From Candidatus Gastranaerophilales bacterium (GTDB lineage Bacteria > Cyanobacteriota > Vampirovibrionia > Gastranaerophilales > Gastranaerophilaceae), in the NCBI GenBank assembly GCA_910587055.1, contig CAJUKY010000035.1, positions 1-9,963 of the forward strand: a stretch of DNA of 9,963 nucleotides. Reading direction: 5' to 3'. How positions within the stretch are numbered: position 1 is the stretch's first letter; each line of letters opens with the position of its first letter. The notes under the pieces are model-generated. The model was not told where the DNA came from, did no database searches, and saw nothing but the letters and a program-made list of their open reading frames with translations. The position numbers and the translations under genes were made by a program. Below are positions 1-5,743 of the stretch, piece by piece.

Positions 1-30
1 AAATTCAAAGAACTTGTTAACAAAAAATAA
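1..30 (+). CDS. C-terminal end of a truncated upstream gene
   Basis: Frame 1 reads nine codons (KFKELVNKK) and then TAA at 28-30. Only the tail is inside the window, so the product cannot be identified. The lysine-rich end, the stop, and a strong hairpin terminator about 20 bases later fit the 3' end of a plus-strand gene. A chance open frame of this length cannot be excluded. Confidence 0.45.
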   Translation, partial: KFKELVNKK

Positions 31-51
31 GTTTTTTGAAACAAATATTTT

Positions 52-86
52 AAAAACTGCTTAAAAATTATTTTTAAGCAGTTTTT
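52..86 (+). terminator. Bidirectional rho-independent terminator
   Basis: The left arm 52-67 (A5, CTGCTT, A5) is perfectly complementary to the right arm 71-86 (T5, AAGCAG, T5), with a three-base loop TTA. The A-rich and T-rich flanks make it work on both strands. It would end the gene finishing at base 30 on the plus strand and the XRE gene on the minus strand, whose stop codon (86-88) touches the stem. Confidence 0.85.
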
Positions 87-304
87 TATTTTAATAATTC
101 GTAAGGTTCAACCTTTAAGGCATCCGCAATTTTGCATAAAACATCAAGACTCGGGTTTCCCCTGCTTATTTCTAAGTCGGATAAGTAATAAGTTGAAATA
201 TCGGCTTGAATAGCAAGCTCAGCCTGCGTTAACCCCAGTTTTTTTCTGTAAGCTTTTATATTATTTTTGAGTTTTTCTTTAATTTGTTTTGCAGTGCTTG
301 TCAT
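86..304 (-). CDS. Small XRE-family helix-turn-helix DNA-binding regulator
   Basis: This 72-residue protein is essentially one Cro/C1-type helix-turn-helix (HTH_3) domain. Residues about 16-70 show the family pattern: an RKKLGLTQAELA helix, then AIQADISTYYLSDLE as the turn and recognition helix, then GNPSLDVLCKIADALKV and the closing EPYELL. There is no extra sensor domain, so it probably acts as a dimeric repressor or activator at short operators. It is divergent from the 72-residue gene at 373 across a 68-base gap, so regulating that gene and itself is the simplest guess. No clear Shine-Dalgarno precedes the ATG at 304. The stop lies in the terminator stem. The family call is firm and the targets are unknown. 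Confidence 0.9.
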   Translation of the reverse strand: MTSTAKQIKEKLKNNIKAYRKKLGLTQAELAIQADISTYYLSDLEISRGNPSLDVLCKIADALKVEPYELLK

Positions 305-372
305 ATTTTTATTGTAATGTTAATATTAGAATAAACTTGTGTCTATAACACAAAAAAGAAAGGAAGATTAAA
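305..372. promoter_or_regulatory. Divergent promoter/operator region between the XRE gene and the 72-aa gene
   Basis: This very AT-rich gap must hold the start signals of both divergent genes. On the plus strand TATAAC (344-349) is a fair -10 box, but no convincing -35 is seen at the right distance. An imperfect inverted repeat, TAGA (327-330) and TCTA (342-345), could be part of a repressor operator; it is weak. A good Shine-Dalgarno, AGGAAG (361-366), lies six bases before the plus-strand ATG. Confidence 0.4.
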
Positions 373-591
373 ATGGGAAAAGAATTTAAACCCGCTAAAG
401 CCGCTGTGGATACTGAAACATACAATAAAATTATAAATAAATTGGTAAATGTTGCCGATAAATTTTTAGAAATTGAAACGGTCGCAAAAACAATAACAAT
501 TTGGGCAAAAGAAAATGATTACGAGCTAATACCTCTCATAAAAATTTTGAATAATAAAATTAAAGCTGCAGCAGATGCTATAAACCGATAA
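373..591 (+). CDS. Small hypothetical helical protein, 72 aa
   Basis: I do not recognise this protein. It is 72 residues long, lysine and alanine rich, and reads as a chain of amphipathic helices (about 14-34, 36-49 and 53-70) with no cysteines, signal peptide or membrane segment. AGGAAG six bases before the ATG makes the start secure. It is divergent from the XRE regulator and the same length, which suggests a regulated accessory pair. It does not resemble a toxin family I know, so a toxin-antitoxin role is only a possibility. No clear terminator follows; a short hairpin at 624-640 lacks a T-run. Confidence 0.7.
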   Translation: MGKEFKPAKAAVDTETYNKIINKLVNVADKFLEIETVAKTITIWAKENDYELIPLIKILNNKIKAAADAINR

Positions 592-823
592 TTGTAAACA
601 ATCCGTTACAAAGTTAAGCATTGTTAAACGGTCTTTAACGTGAAAAAATAGCTGGTGTAAGTTTTTGAAGCAGCCCCATAGTGTTAAAACCGTATTTTTT
701 AATCTTTTTTACAGATAAAATATGTTCCAGAATCAATTTTACCTTGTTTTTGCACTGTTTTCTGACGCTAAAACCTGCACAACATAAGGCTTTTACGTAT
801 TTATTTTTTAAAAACCTCGAAAA
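592..823. other. Poorly coding intergenic stretch with short inverted repeats
   Basis: No convincing gene is seen here. A perfect 6-bp hairpin GTTAAA (624-629) / TTTAAC (635-640) with loop CGGTC lies 33 bases after the stop of the 72-aa gene but has no T-run on either strand. GTTA recurs at 606, 614 and 624. A 13-base element, AAGGCTTTTACGT (786-798), is a variant of the arms of the thrS terminator next to it. A minus-strand open frame across this region starts with TTG inside that terminator hairpin and is not believable as a gene. Confidence 0.5.
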
Positions 824-888
824 AACGTAATTTAATCTTAAAAAGCCTTGCCCCATCTTATTTTGAGGCAAGGCTTTTAAGTTACGTT
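824..888 (-). terminator. Terminator of thrS, with extended outer stem
   Basis: The core stem pairs AAAAGCCTTGCC (841-852) with GGCAAGGCTTTT (867-878) around a 14-base loop. On the minus strand it is followed by a run of Us, as expected for the end of thrS 12 bases upstream of the hairpin. An outer stem, AACGTAA (824-830) with TTACGTT (882-888), extends the structure, with short bulges between the two stems. Confidence 0.8.
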
Positions 889-900
889 ATAAAAAATCAT

Positions 901-2682
901 TTACTCCACAACGGTTTTGCCCTTGGAATTAATCTCTTCAAGAAGCTTTTGAGCAAAATCATCAAACTTGAACGTGCCGATAGGCCCTCTGCCTCTGGCT
1001 CTTACCGCTACGGTGCCGTCTGCAATCTCCTTGTCACCTACAACTAACACGTAAGGAATTTTTTTATTTTGCAGACAATCCCTGATTTTATGGTTCATAG
1101 ATTCGGATCTGTCATCTAATTGTACCCTGATGCCTTTTGCTTTAAGCTTTTGGAATAATTCTTCGCAAGCATCTAAATGCCTGTCTGCAATCGGCACAAT
1201 TGCCGCCTGAACAGGATTTAACCAAGCAGGGAAGGCACCTGCATAATGCTCAATCAAAATGCCATGAAATCTTTCCATAGACCCGAAAACTACTCTGTGA
1301 AGCATTATCGGAGTTTTTAACTCGCCGTCTTTATCTTGATATTTTAAATCAAATCTGATAGGAAGGTTGAAATCCAGCTGTATTGTAGCGCACTGCCATG
1401 TTCTGCCGATTGCGTCTTTAAATTTAAAATCGATTTTCGGGCCGTAAAACGCGCCGTCGCCTTCATTTATGTCATATTTCATACCGCGTTTGTCAAGAGC
1501 CTCTTTTAGTCCGGCTTCTGCCATATTCCAGTGTTCCAAATCGCCCACATAGCTCTCGGGGCGGGTAGAAAGCTCTACTTCAAAGCTCATATTAAAGATG
1601 CTCATTGCATCTTGAACAAAATCAATAATTTCATTAATTTCATTTACGATTTGCTCGGGAGTGCAGAAAATATGAGCATCATCCTGTGTAAAGCCCTGTA
1701 CACGGGTTAATCCGCCAAGCGCACCGGATTTTTCTTTACGATAAACAGTGCCAAGCTCTGCCATTCTAATCGGAAGGTCGCGGTATGAGCGCCTTTGAGA
1801 GGCATAGATTAAAATGTGGAAAGGGCAGTTCATCGGTTTTATAATGAATTGCTCGTCATTTTCGTCCTCTTTTTGCACAAAGAACATATTTTCCCTGTAA
1901 TGGTCAATATGCCCTGAAACCTCCCATAGCTTGCTTTTTGCAATTTGCGGAGTATTAACGATTACATAGCCTCTTTTTCTGTGCTCTTCTCTCCAGTAAT
2001 TTTCAATGTTTTCGCGCACTACAGCTAAATTAGGATGCCATAATACAAGCCCCGCGCCGATTTCATCATGCACGGAAAATAAATCAAGTTCTTTACCAAG
2101 TTTTCTATGGTCTCTTCTTTTAGCCTCTTCAAGCATATCGAGATAGGCTTTGAGCTCATCTTTTGAAGAAAATGCCGTTGCATAAATTCTTTGCAGCATT
2201 TTATTTTTTTCAGAACCTCTCCAGTATGCTCCTGCAACCGATAAAAGCTTAAAAGCCTTGATTTTTCTTGTATTTTCAAGATGCGGGCCGGAGCAAAGGT
2301 CGTCAAAAAGCACATTTCCGTCCTTATCTTTTGTTAAATAAAGGGTGGGATTATCATTTTTGTGCTCTTCAAGAAGTTCGGCTTTGTAAATTTCGCCTTT
2401 ATTTTTAAATTCGTCAATTTGAGCCTGAACATCGGGAATAACGTATTTTTCAAACCTTAAATCCATCTCGACAAGGCGTTTCATTTCTTTTTCAATAGCG
2501 GCAAAATCCTCTTCTTTCAAGGTTGTGCCTTCTATATCAAAATCATAATAAAAACCGTTATCAATAGCGGGGCCTATGGCAAGCTTTGCATTCGGGTATA
2601 AATTTTGAACAGCCTGCGCCATAATATGAGAGCATGAATGCCTTAAAGTGTGTAATTCAGCTGAATTATCCTTATTTTCCAT
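901..2682 (-). CDS. thrS: Threonine--tRNA ligase without TGS domain
   Basis: This class II aminoacyl-tRNA synthetase joins threonine to tRNA-Thr in the cytoplasm. It has 593 residues, against about 640 in E. coli, because it lacks the N-terminal TGS domain and begins directly at the editing (SAD) domain. The editing site residues are present: H15 and H19 in LRHSCSH, and C130 and H134 in DLCSGPH. The catalytic core shows the expected zinc ligands C286 (MNCPFH), H337 (DDAHIF) and H462 (MLHRVV), motif 2 around 307-337 (RMAELGTVYRKE), and motif 3 at 466-480 (FGSMERFHGILIEHY). The anticodon-binding domain spans about 487-585. GAGGAAG (2690-2696) lies about seven bases before the ATG and fixes the start. 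No T-box or other leader is visible in the 79 bases upstream, where no clear terminator separates it from the ART genes. Confidence 0.98.
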   Translation of the reverse strand: MENKDNSAELHTLRHSCSHIMAQAVQNLYPNAKLAIGPAIDNGFYYDFDIEGTTLKEEDFAAIEKEMKRLVEMDLRFEKYVIPDVQAQIDEFKNKGEIYKAELLEEHKNDNPTLYLTKDKDGNVLFDDLCSGPHLENTRKIKAFKLLSVAGAYWRGSEKNKMLQRIYATAFSSKDELKAYLDMLEEAKRRDHRKLGKELDLFSVHDEIGAGLVLWHPNLAVVRENIENYWREEHRKRGYVIVNTPQIAKSKLWEVSGHIDHYRENMFFVQKEDENDEQFIIKPMNCPFHILIYASQRRSYRDLPIRMAELGTVYRKEKSGALGGLTRVQGFTQDDAHIFCTPEQIVNEINEIIDFVQDAMSIFNMSFEVELSTRPESYVGDLEHWNMAEAGLKEALDKRGMKYDINEGDGAFYGPKIDFKFKDAIGRTWQCATIQLDFNLPIRFDLKYQDKDGELKTPIMLHRVVFGSMERFHGILIEHYAGAFPAWLNPVQAAIVPIADRHLDACEELFQKLKAKGIRVQLDDRSESMNHKIRDCLQNKKIPYVLVVGDKEIADGTVAVRARGRGPIGTFKFDDFAQKLLEEINSKGKTVVE

Positions 2683-2761
2683 AACAAATCTTCCTCTTTG
2701 TTTGTTTAAAATTCTGTTAAAATTCTACCACAAAAAAAGAAGGGAAGAAAAAACAGGAAAA
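2683..2761 (-). promoter_or_regulatory. Leader and possible promoter of thrS
   Basis: The gap between the ART gene and thrS contains the thrS Shine-Dalgarno (2690-2696, minus strand) and a TAGAAT box (2722-2727, minus strand) that could be a -10. No good -35 accompanies it. No terminator hairpin is seen, so thrS may also be read from the upstream ART transcript. Confidence 0.3.
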
Positions 2762-3169
2762 TTATTTTTCAGGCAAAATATACTCTAAGACTACATTTAA
2801 AATACCCCTATTGTCTTTTTCCTTAGAAATAAGACGATATTCGGCTCCTCTCGGGAATACGACTTCACCACCATGTTCCATATTTCTTGAAATTTTGGCA
2901 CCTTTCGGGACATGAATTTCCATCATCATGCCACCTTTATCATAGCTGTTTGTCCAGTGTTCGGCAAGGTCTTTTTTAAAAGCGCCGTAGCTGTAGGCTT
3001 TATCCGGTACAACTACATCTCCCGGTTTTGCATTTTCTATTATTTTAAAATCCTTATTAAAACTTTCGGCAATGGGGTGCAAAAAACGTCCTCTGTAGAA
3101 TACAAAATTGTCTTCAAGCGGCGGAAGTTTTGCAAAATCAGCATCAAATTCGTCAATTATTTCTTGCAT
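2762..3169 (-). CDS. ADP-ribosyltransferase-fold protein, C-terminal (catalytic) part
   Basis: These 135 residues carry the signatures of the R-S-E class of ADP-ribosyltransferases (ADP-ribosyltransferase exoenzyme fold), which transfer ADP-ribose from NAD+ to proteins. FVFYRG (22-27) supplies the NAD-binding arginine R26. PDKAYSYGAF (55-64) occupies the STS position with S60. MMMEIHVPKGAK (81-92) is the usual central strand, and HGGEVVFPRGAEYRLI (99-114) contains the putative catalytic glutamate E102. The position two before E102 is G100, not the usual E or Q of the ExE/QxE motif, so the target or activity may be altered. The ATG overlaps the upstream stop as TAATG. The domain lacks its usual N-terminal helices, which are encoded in the preceding ORF in another frame. 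The fold call rests on motifs only. Confidence 0.75.
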   Translation of the reverse strand: MQEIIDEFDADFAKLPPLEDNFVFYRGRFLHPIAESFNKDFKIIENAKPGDVVVPDKAYSYGAFKKDLAEHWTNSYDKGGMMMEIHVPKGAKISRNMEHGGEVVFPRGAEYRLISKEKDNRGILNVVLEYILPEK

Positions 3170-3462
3170 TAAATAGTCGTATCTTCCCGGTTTTTACCTT
3201 TTTCAAGCTTTTCTAAATATTCCCTTATATGACAATTATTGCCGTTTATTTCATGATGTCCTTTTACCTGTGTTGTCTTGTCGCAGAAAGGAATGGCCTG
3301 TTTTGCTTTTTGCAAAGTTGCATGGCTGAAACTTACGGTATCTTTATCTAAAATTCCTGTGTTAAATTTCGCTGCAGCTCCTATTGTATTTTGTGCGCCC
3401 GCTTTTTTTGAAAGTGCTTGCAGGCTTGCATTTGCTCCTTGTGTTAATTTTATTAAATCCAT
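3169..3462 (-). CDS. N-terminal part of the split ART protein (or separate small partner)
   Basis: This 97-residue ORF has no recognisable domain of its own. Its N-terminus includes DTVSFS (41-46), a pattern I associate with Gastranaerophilales proteins, and its C-terminus is a charged helix (HIREYLEKLEKGK, 78-90). After K90 the frame runs only seven more codons to a TAA that overlaps the ATG of the ART ORF. Adding one A to the A5 run at 3191-3195 (minus strand) would continue it as KPGRYDYL into the next ORF, giving one protein of about 233 residues with the helices expected before the YRG motif. No strong Shine-Dalgarno is adjacent; GGAG lies about 11 bases upstream. It could instead be an independent, coupled protein. 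Confidence 0.6.
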   Translation of the reverse strand: MDLIKLTQGANASLQALSKKAGAQNTIGAAAKFNTGILDKDTVSFSHATLQKAKQAIPFCDKTTQVKGHHEINGNNCHIREYLEKLEKGKNREDTTI

Positions 3463-3486
3463 TCCCGTTTAAACTCCAAAACGACA

Positions 3487-3516
3487 TTTATATTTATAAA
3501 AACATTAAGTTTTGAA
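3487..3516 (-). promoter_or_regulatory. Possible promoter of the ART gene pair
   Basis: On the minus strand TTCAAA (3511-3516) and TATAAA (3487-3492) are separated by 18 bases, upstream of the ORF starting at 3462. Another TATAAA overlaps nearby at 3493-3498. The matches are modest and the region is very AT-rich, so this is tentative. Confidence 0.3.
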
Positions 3517-3547
3517 AAATTGTCTTAATAAAATTAATATATAAAAA

Positions 3548-3578
3548 ATGCCGCTTACCTTTTAAATCGGGGCGGCAT
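3548..3578 (-). terminator. Hairpin terminator after the 56-codon gene
   Basis: ATGCCGC (3548-3554) pairs perfectly with GCGGCAT (3572-3578) around a 17-base loop. On the minus strand it is followed by a run of six Us (3542-3547), and on the plus strand by AATTTTTTT, so it could act both ways. It lies 41 bases beyond the stop of the small minus-strand gene and isolates it from the ART pair. Confidence 0.8.
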
Positions 3579-3618
3579 AATTTTTTTCTACTCCATAATC
3601 CATCTTGATTAATTTTTT

Positions 3619-3789
3619 TTATTTACACCTGAAGTTCATAACTGCTTTGTTATTCAATGCTATAAGCTCCATTGAATTCCAGAACTCGTTAGGTGATAAT
3701 GTAGATTTAGCCTCAAGATTAACCGTTACCTTAGATGCGTACATCTGGGCTAATTTCTTGTCTATGCTATCAGTCGGTCGAACTGCCAT
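3619..3789 (-). CDS. Small hypothetical protein, 56 aa
   Basis: I do not recognise this product. The minus strand reads 56 codons from ATG (3789-3787) to TAA (3621-3619). It starts MAVRPTDSIDKKLAQ and ends NNKAVMNFRCK. The composition is that of a soluble, partly helical protein, with a tryptophan in PNEFWNSMELIAL (33-45) and one cysteine near the C-terminus. A stop codon (TAA) two codons before the ATG rules out an upstream extension. The Shine-Dalgarno is weak (AAAGA-like). A good terminator lies 41 bases downstream in the right orientation. The longer open frame on the opposite strand starts with TTG and reads as hydrophobic noise. Real-gene status is likely but unproven. Confidence 0.6.
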   Translation of the reverse strand: MAVRPTDSIDKKLAQMYASKVTVNLEAKSTLSPNEFWNSMELIALNNKAVMNFRCK

Positions 3790-3918
3790 TAATTACTGTC
3801 TTTCAATAAACTCGTCTTACATATATATAAAGTATTAAAAAAGTATCTAATTTCACATGGTATGCCTTTTGTTACATAAGTTTACAAAAGCTTAAAACTT
3901 TCTATATGATGCTTTTAA

Positions 3919-3927
3919 TGGTATAAT
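3919..3927 (+). promoter_or_regulatory. Extended -10 promoter of the ROK kinase gene
   Basis: TGGTATAAT (3919-3927) is a perfect extended -10 element (TG-n-TATAAT), 51 bases before the start codon. The -35 region is poor, as is common for extended -10 promoters. GGAG (3964-3967) follows as the Shine-Dalgarno. Confidence 0.65.
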
Positions 3928-3978
3928 TAGCTTAAATATCATGTTAAAAAATCACATTTTACGGGAGAGAAAAATTTT

Positions 3979-4929
3979 ATGAAAAAATACAGAATAGGTG
4001 TGGATATCGGCGGAACAAACATCAAAATTGCGCTTGTTGATATGGAAGGTAAAATTGTTTATTCAAACACTACGCCAACCCGCGCAGATATGGGCTATGA
4101 ACACACTCTGGGCAATATTAAACTTGCAATTTCAGATTTAATGAAAGAAACAAATCAAGATAAAAATACAATCGAAGCCATAGGTTTCGGTTTCCCGGGG
4201 CAAATTGATTATCAGGCAGGGGTTGTAAGATTGCTGCCTAATATGCCCGGATGGGTTGATATTCCTGTTGCAGATATTATGCAAAAGGAATTCGGAATTA
4301 CAACAAAGCTCGATAACGATGTCCGCGTGGCAACGCTGGGCGAATTAAAATACGGTGCGGGAAAAGGCTGCCAGAACCTTGTCTGCATCACGGTAGGTAC
4401 AGGAATAGGTTCAGGGCTTGTTATAAACGGCAAACTTGCACGCGGTGCCAAAAATGCGGCAGGCGAAATAGGTCATATTAAAATGTCCATGAATGACGGC
4501 CCTCTTTGCGGCTGCGGAGATTTTGCTTGTTTTGAAGCATACGCTTCAGGCCCCGCTATTGTTCAAATGGCTAAAGAATATATTATGGGCGGAAAATCAT
4601 CCAAATTTAAAGAGCTTGCAACAGAAGAATTAAGCCCTTATATCGTAGCACAGGCTGCTTTACAGGGAGATGTTGTTGCAAAACAAATATATAGAAAAAT
4701 AGGCGAGATTATTGGTTTAGGCTTAACTTCCGTTATTAACCTTCTAAACCCCGAAAAGGTAATTATAGGCGGCGGCGTGGCAGATGCGGGAGATATCCTC
4801 TTTGCGCCAATCAGGGAAGTTATTCAAAAAAGAGCTATGCCTATTCAAGCATCGAGTGTTGAAATTGTTCATGCAGAACTTGGAAACACAGCAGGTGTAA
4901 TCGGCGCAAGTCTTTTAATTGAAAGCTAA
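3979..4929 (+). CDS. ROK-family sugar kinase (probable glucokinase)
   Basis: ROK kinases phosphorylate hexoses or amino sugars with ATP in the cytoplasm; glucose is the likeliest substrate, but N-acetylmannosamine, mannose or fructose kinases share the fold. The 316-residue length is typical. The N-terminal ATP-phosphate motif is DIGGTNIK (9-16). The sugar-binding and catalytic region is KLDNDVRVATLGE (110-122), with D114 as the catalytic base. The ROK signature runs from about 138 to 166 (VGTGIGSGLVINGKL, then AAGEIGHI). The zinc site is H166 with C177, C179 and C184 (CGCGDFAC), followed by E186. IIGGGV (262-267) is the C-terminal adenosine-side motif. It has its own extended -10 promoter and converges on the next gene with only 14 bases between stops and no clear terminator. 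Confidence 0.93.
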   Translation: MKKYRIGVDIGGTNIKIALVDMEGKIVYSNTTPTRADMGYEHTLGNIKLAISDLMKETNQDKNTIEAIGFGFPGQIDYQAGVVRLLPNMPGWVDIPVADIMQKEFGITTKLDNDVRVATLGELKYGAGKGCQNLVCITVGTGIGSGLVINGKLARGAKNAAGEIGHIKMSMNDGPLCGCGDFACFEAYASGPAIVQMAKEYIMGGKSSKFKELATEELSPYIVAQAALQGDVVAKQIYRKIGEIIGLGLTSVINLLNPEKVIIGGGVADAGDILFAPIREVIQKRAMPIQASSVEIVHAELGNTAGVIGASLLIES

Positions 4930-4943
4930 ATATTTATTTAAGG

Positions 4944-5603
4944 CTATACAAAATCGTCTGTTATTTTTTGAATCTCATCAAGGGTGTGTACCTGAAAATT
5001 TTTGGAGGGCGCACCCTTGATTGCTGCTTGCGTTTGAGCATCTATTATTTCTGCCATCTTTGCGTACAAAATCATTATTGTTTTATTTTTTAAACCTTTG
5101 CTGTCGCCATCTTGCGCAAATCGTTGTAGGGCTTTTGTCTGTACTTCGTTTAGGCCGCCCTCATGTGAAAAATCTGCCGAAGCCTGTATATATGCTTTTG
5201 TACTATTTTGTGGCGAAAAAATCTCATTAACTGCATCTTTTTCTTTTCCGGTTAAAACAAAGTATGAGTTAAAATCGGGTTTTATTTCACCTTTAATATT
5301 TGTACCGGTATTTTTTGCAAACCAGTCAACCGAATAGTTATCAAGATTAAACTTTTGCAAAACTCCTTTTACAAAAGAATAAGAAGGGTTTTCGGGATAC
5401 ATAACAGTTTTGACCGCCTTATTGGAAATACTGCTTGCTTTTTTTATTCCCATTGCTCCTTCGATAGTTTTTGCAAAAGTATCAAAGCAGCCTTGAGTAT
5501 CTTTCGGGTTTAAAAAAGCTTTTTTTGAAACCTGTACCAGATTTACACCCTTAAAATTCGGGGAATAGCCCGTATTTAATGAAAACGACCCCATTGTATT
5601 CAT
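4944..5603 (-). CDS. Orphan hypothetical protein with NFKG N-terminus, 219 aa
   Basis: I do not recognise a domain. The short N-terminus ends in SPNFKG (14-19), a motif I associate with many Gastranaerophilales proteins. There is no signal peptide or membrane segment. The body is mixed, with helices likely at about 39-66, 75-86 and 152-197, and tyrosine and asparagine rich parts between. There is one cysteine (C39). The C-terminus ends in acidic TDDFV. AAAGGATG lies 12 or so bases before the chosen ATG; an in-frame ATG at residue 4 is an alternative start. It stands alone between convergent and divergent neighbours, so the context gives no role. Confidence 0.8.
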   Translation of the reverse strand: MNTMGSFSLNTGYSPNFKGVNLVQVSKKAFLNPKDTQGCFDTFAKTIEGAMGIKKASSISNKAVKTVMYPENPSYSFVKGVLQKFNLDNYSVDWFAKNTGTNIKGEIKPDFNSYFVLTGKEKDAVNEIFSPQNSTKAYIQASADFSHEGGLNEVQTKALQRFAQDGDSKGLKNKTIMILYAKMAEIIDAQTQAAIKGAPSKNFQVHTLDEIQKITDDFV

Positions 5604-5672
5604 GAGATTTTTACATCCTTTCTTGCGGTTTTATTCCTATAAAACCTGTAAAAATTTATTTTTACCGCATAA

Positions 5673-5700
5673 TTAACAAATTTGTTTTGTAAAATACAAT
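5673..5700 (+). promoter_or_regulatory. Promoter of the holA operon
   Basis: TTAACA (5673-5678) and TACAAT (5695-5700) each match five of six consensus bases, with 16 bases between them. A second, weaker pair (TTGTAA 5687-5692 and TACAAT 5708-5713) overlaps it with 15 bases spacing. This leaves a leader of roughly 35 bases before the holA ATG. Confidence 0.55.
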
Positions 5701-5743
5701 TTTAAGTTACAATTGTGACGTAAGGAGTAAAAAATAAGATATA

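Noticed and set aside
624..640. Hairpin GTTAAA/TTTAAC as terminator of the 72-aa gene
   Set aside because: The stem is short and AT-rich and no T-run follows on either strand.
635..871. A 78-codon minus-strand open frame downstream of thrS
   Set aside because: It starts with TTG inside the thrS terminator hairpin, lacks a Shine-Dalgarno, and its translation looks like noise made of Lys, Phe and Leu.
2683..2761. T-box or other riboswitch before thrS
   Set aside because: The gap is only 79 bases, with no specifier loop, conserved T-box sequence or terminator hairpin.
2912..3172. Plus-strand open frame antisense to the ART gene
   Set aside because: Its Phe/Ile/Val-rich translation is the shadow of the minus-strand gene, which has recognisable motifs.
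3187..3200. Programmed -1 frameshift site in the ART pair
   Set aside because: T AAA AAC is not a proper X XXY YYZ heptamer and no strong downstream structure is obvious, so I report only a frame break and leave the cause open.
3605..3838. A 77-codon plus-strand open frame
   Set aside because: It begins at TTG without a ribosome binding site and lies antisense to the better supported 56-codon gene.
5021..5337. Two plus-strand open frames inside the 219-residue gene
   Set aside because: They are antisense shadows without ribosome binding sites; the minus frame covers the whole region with a good Shine-Dalgarno.
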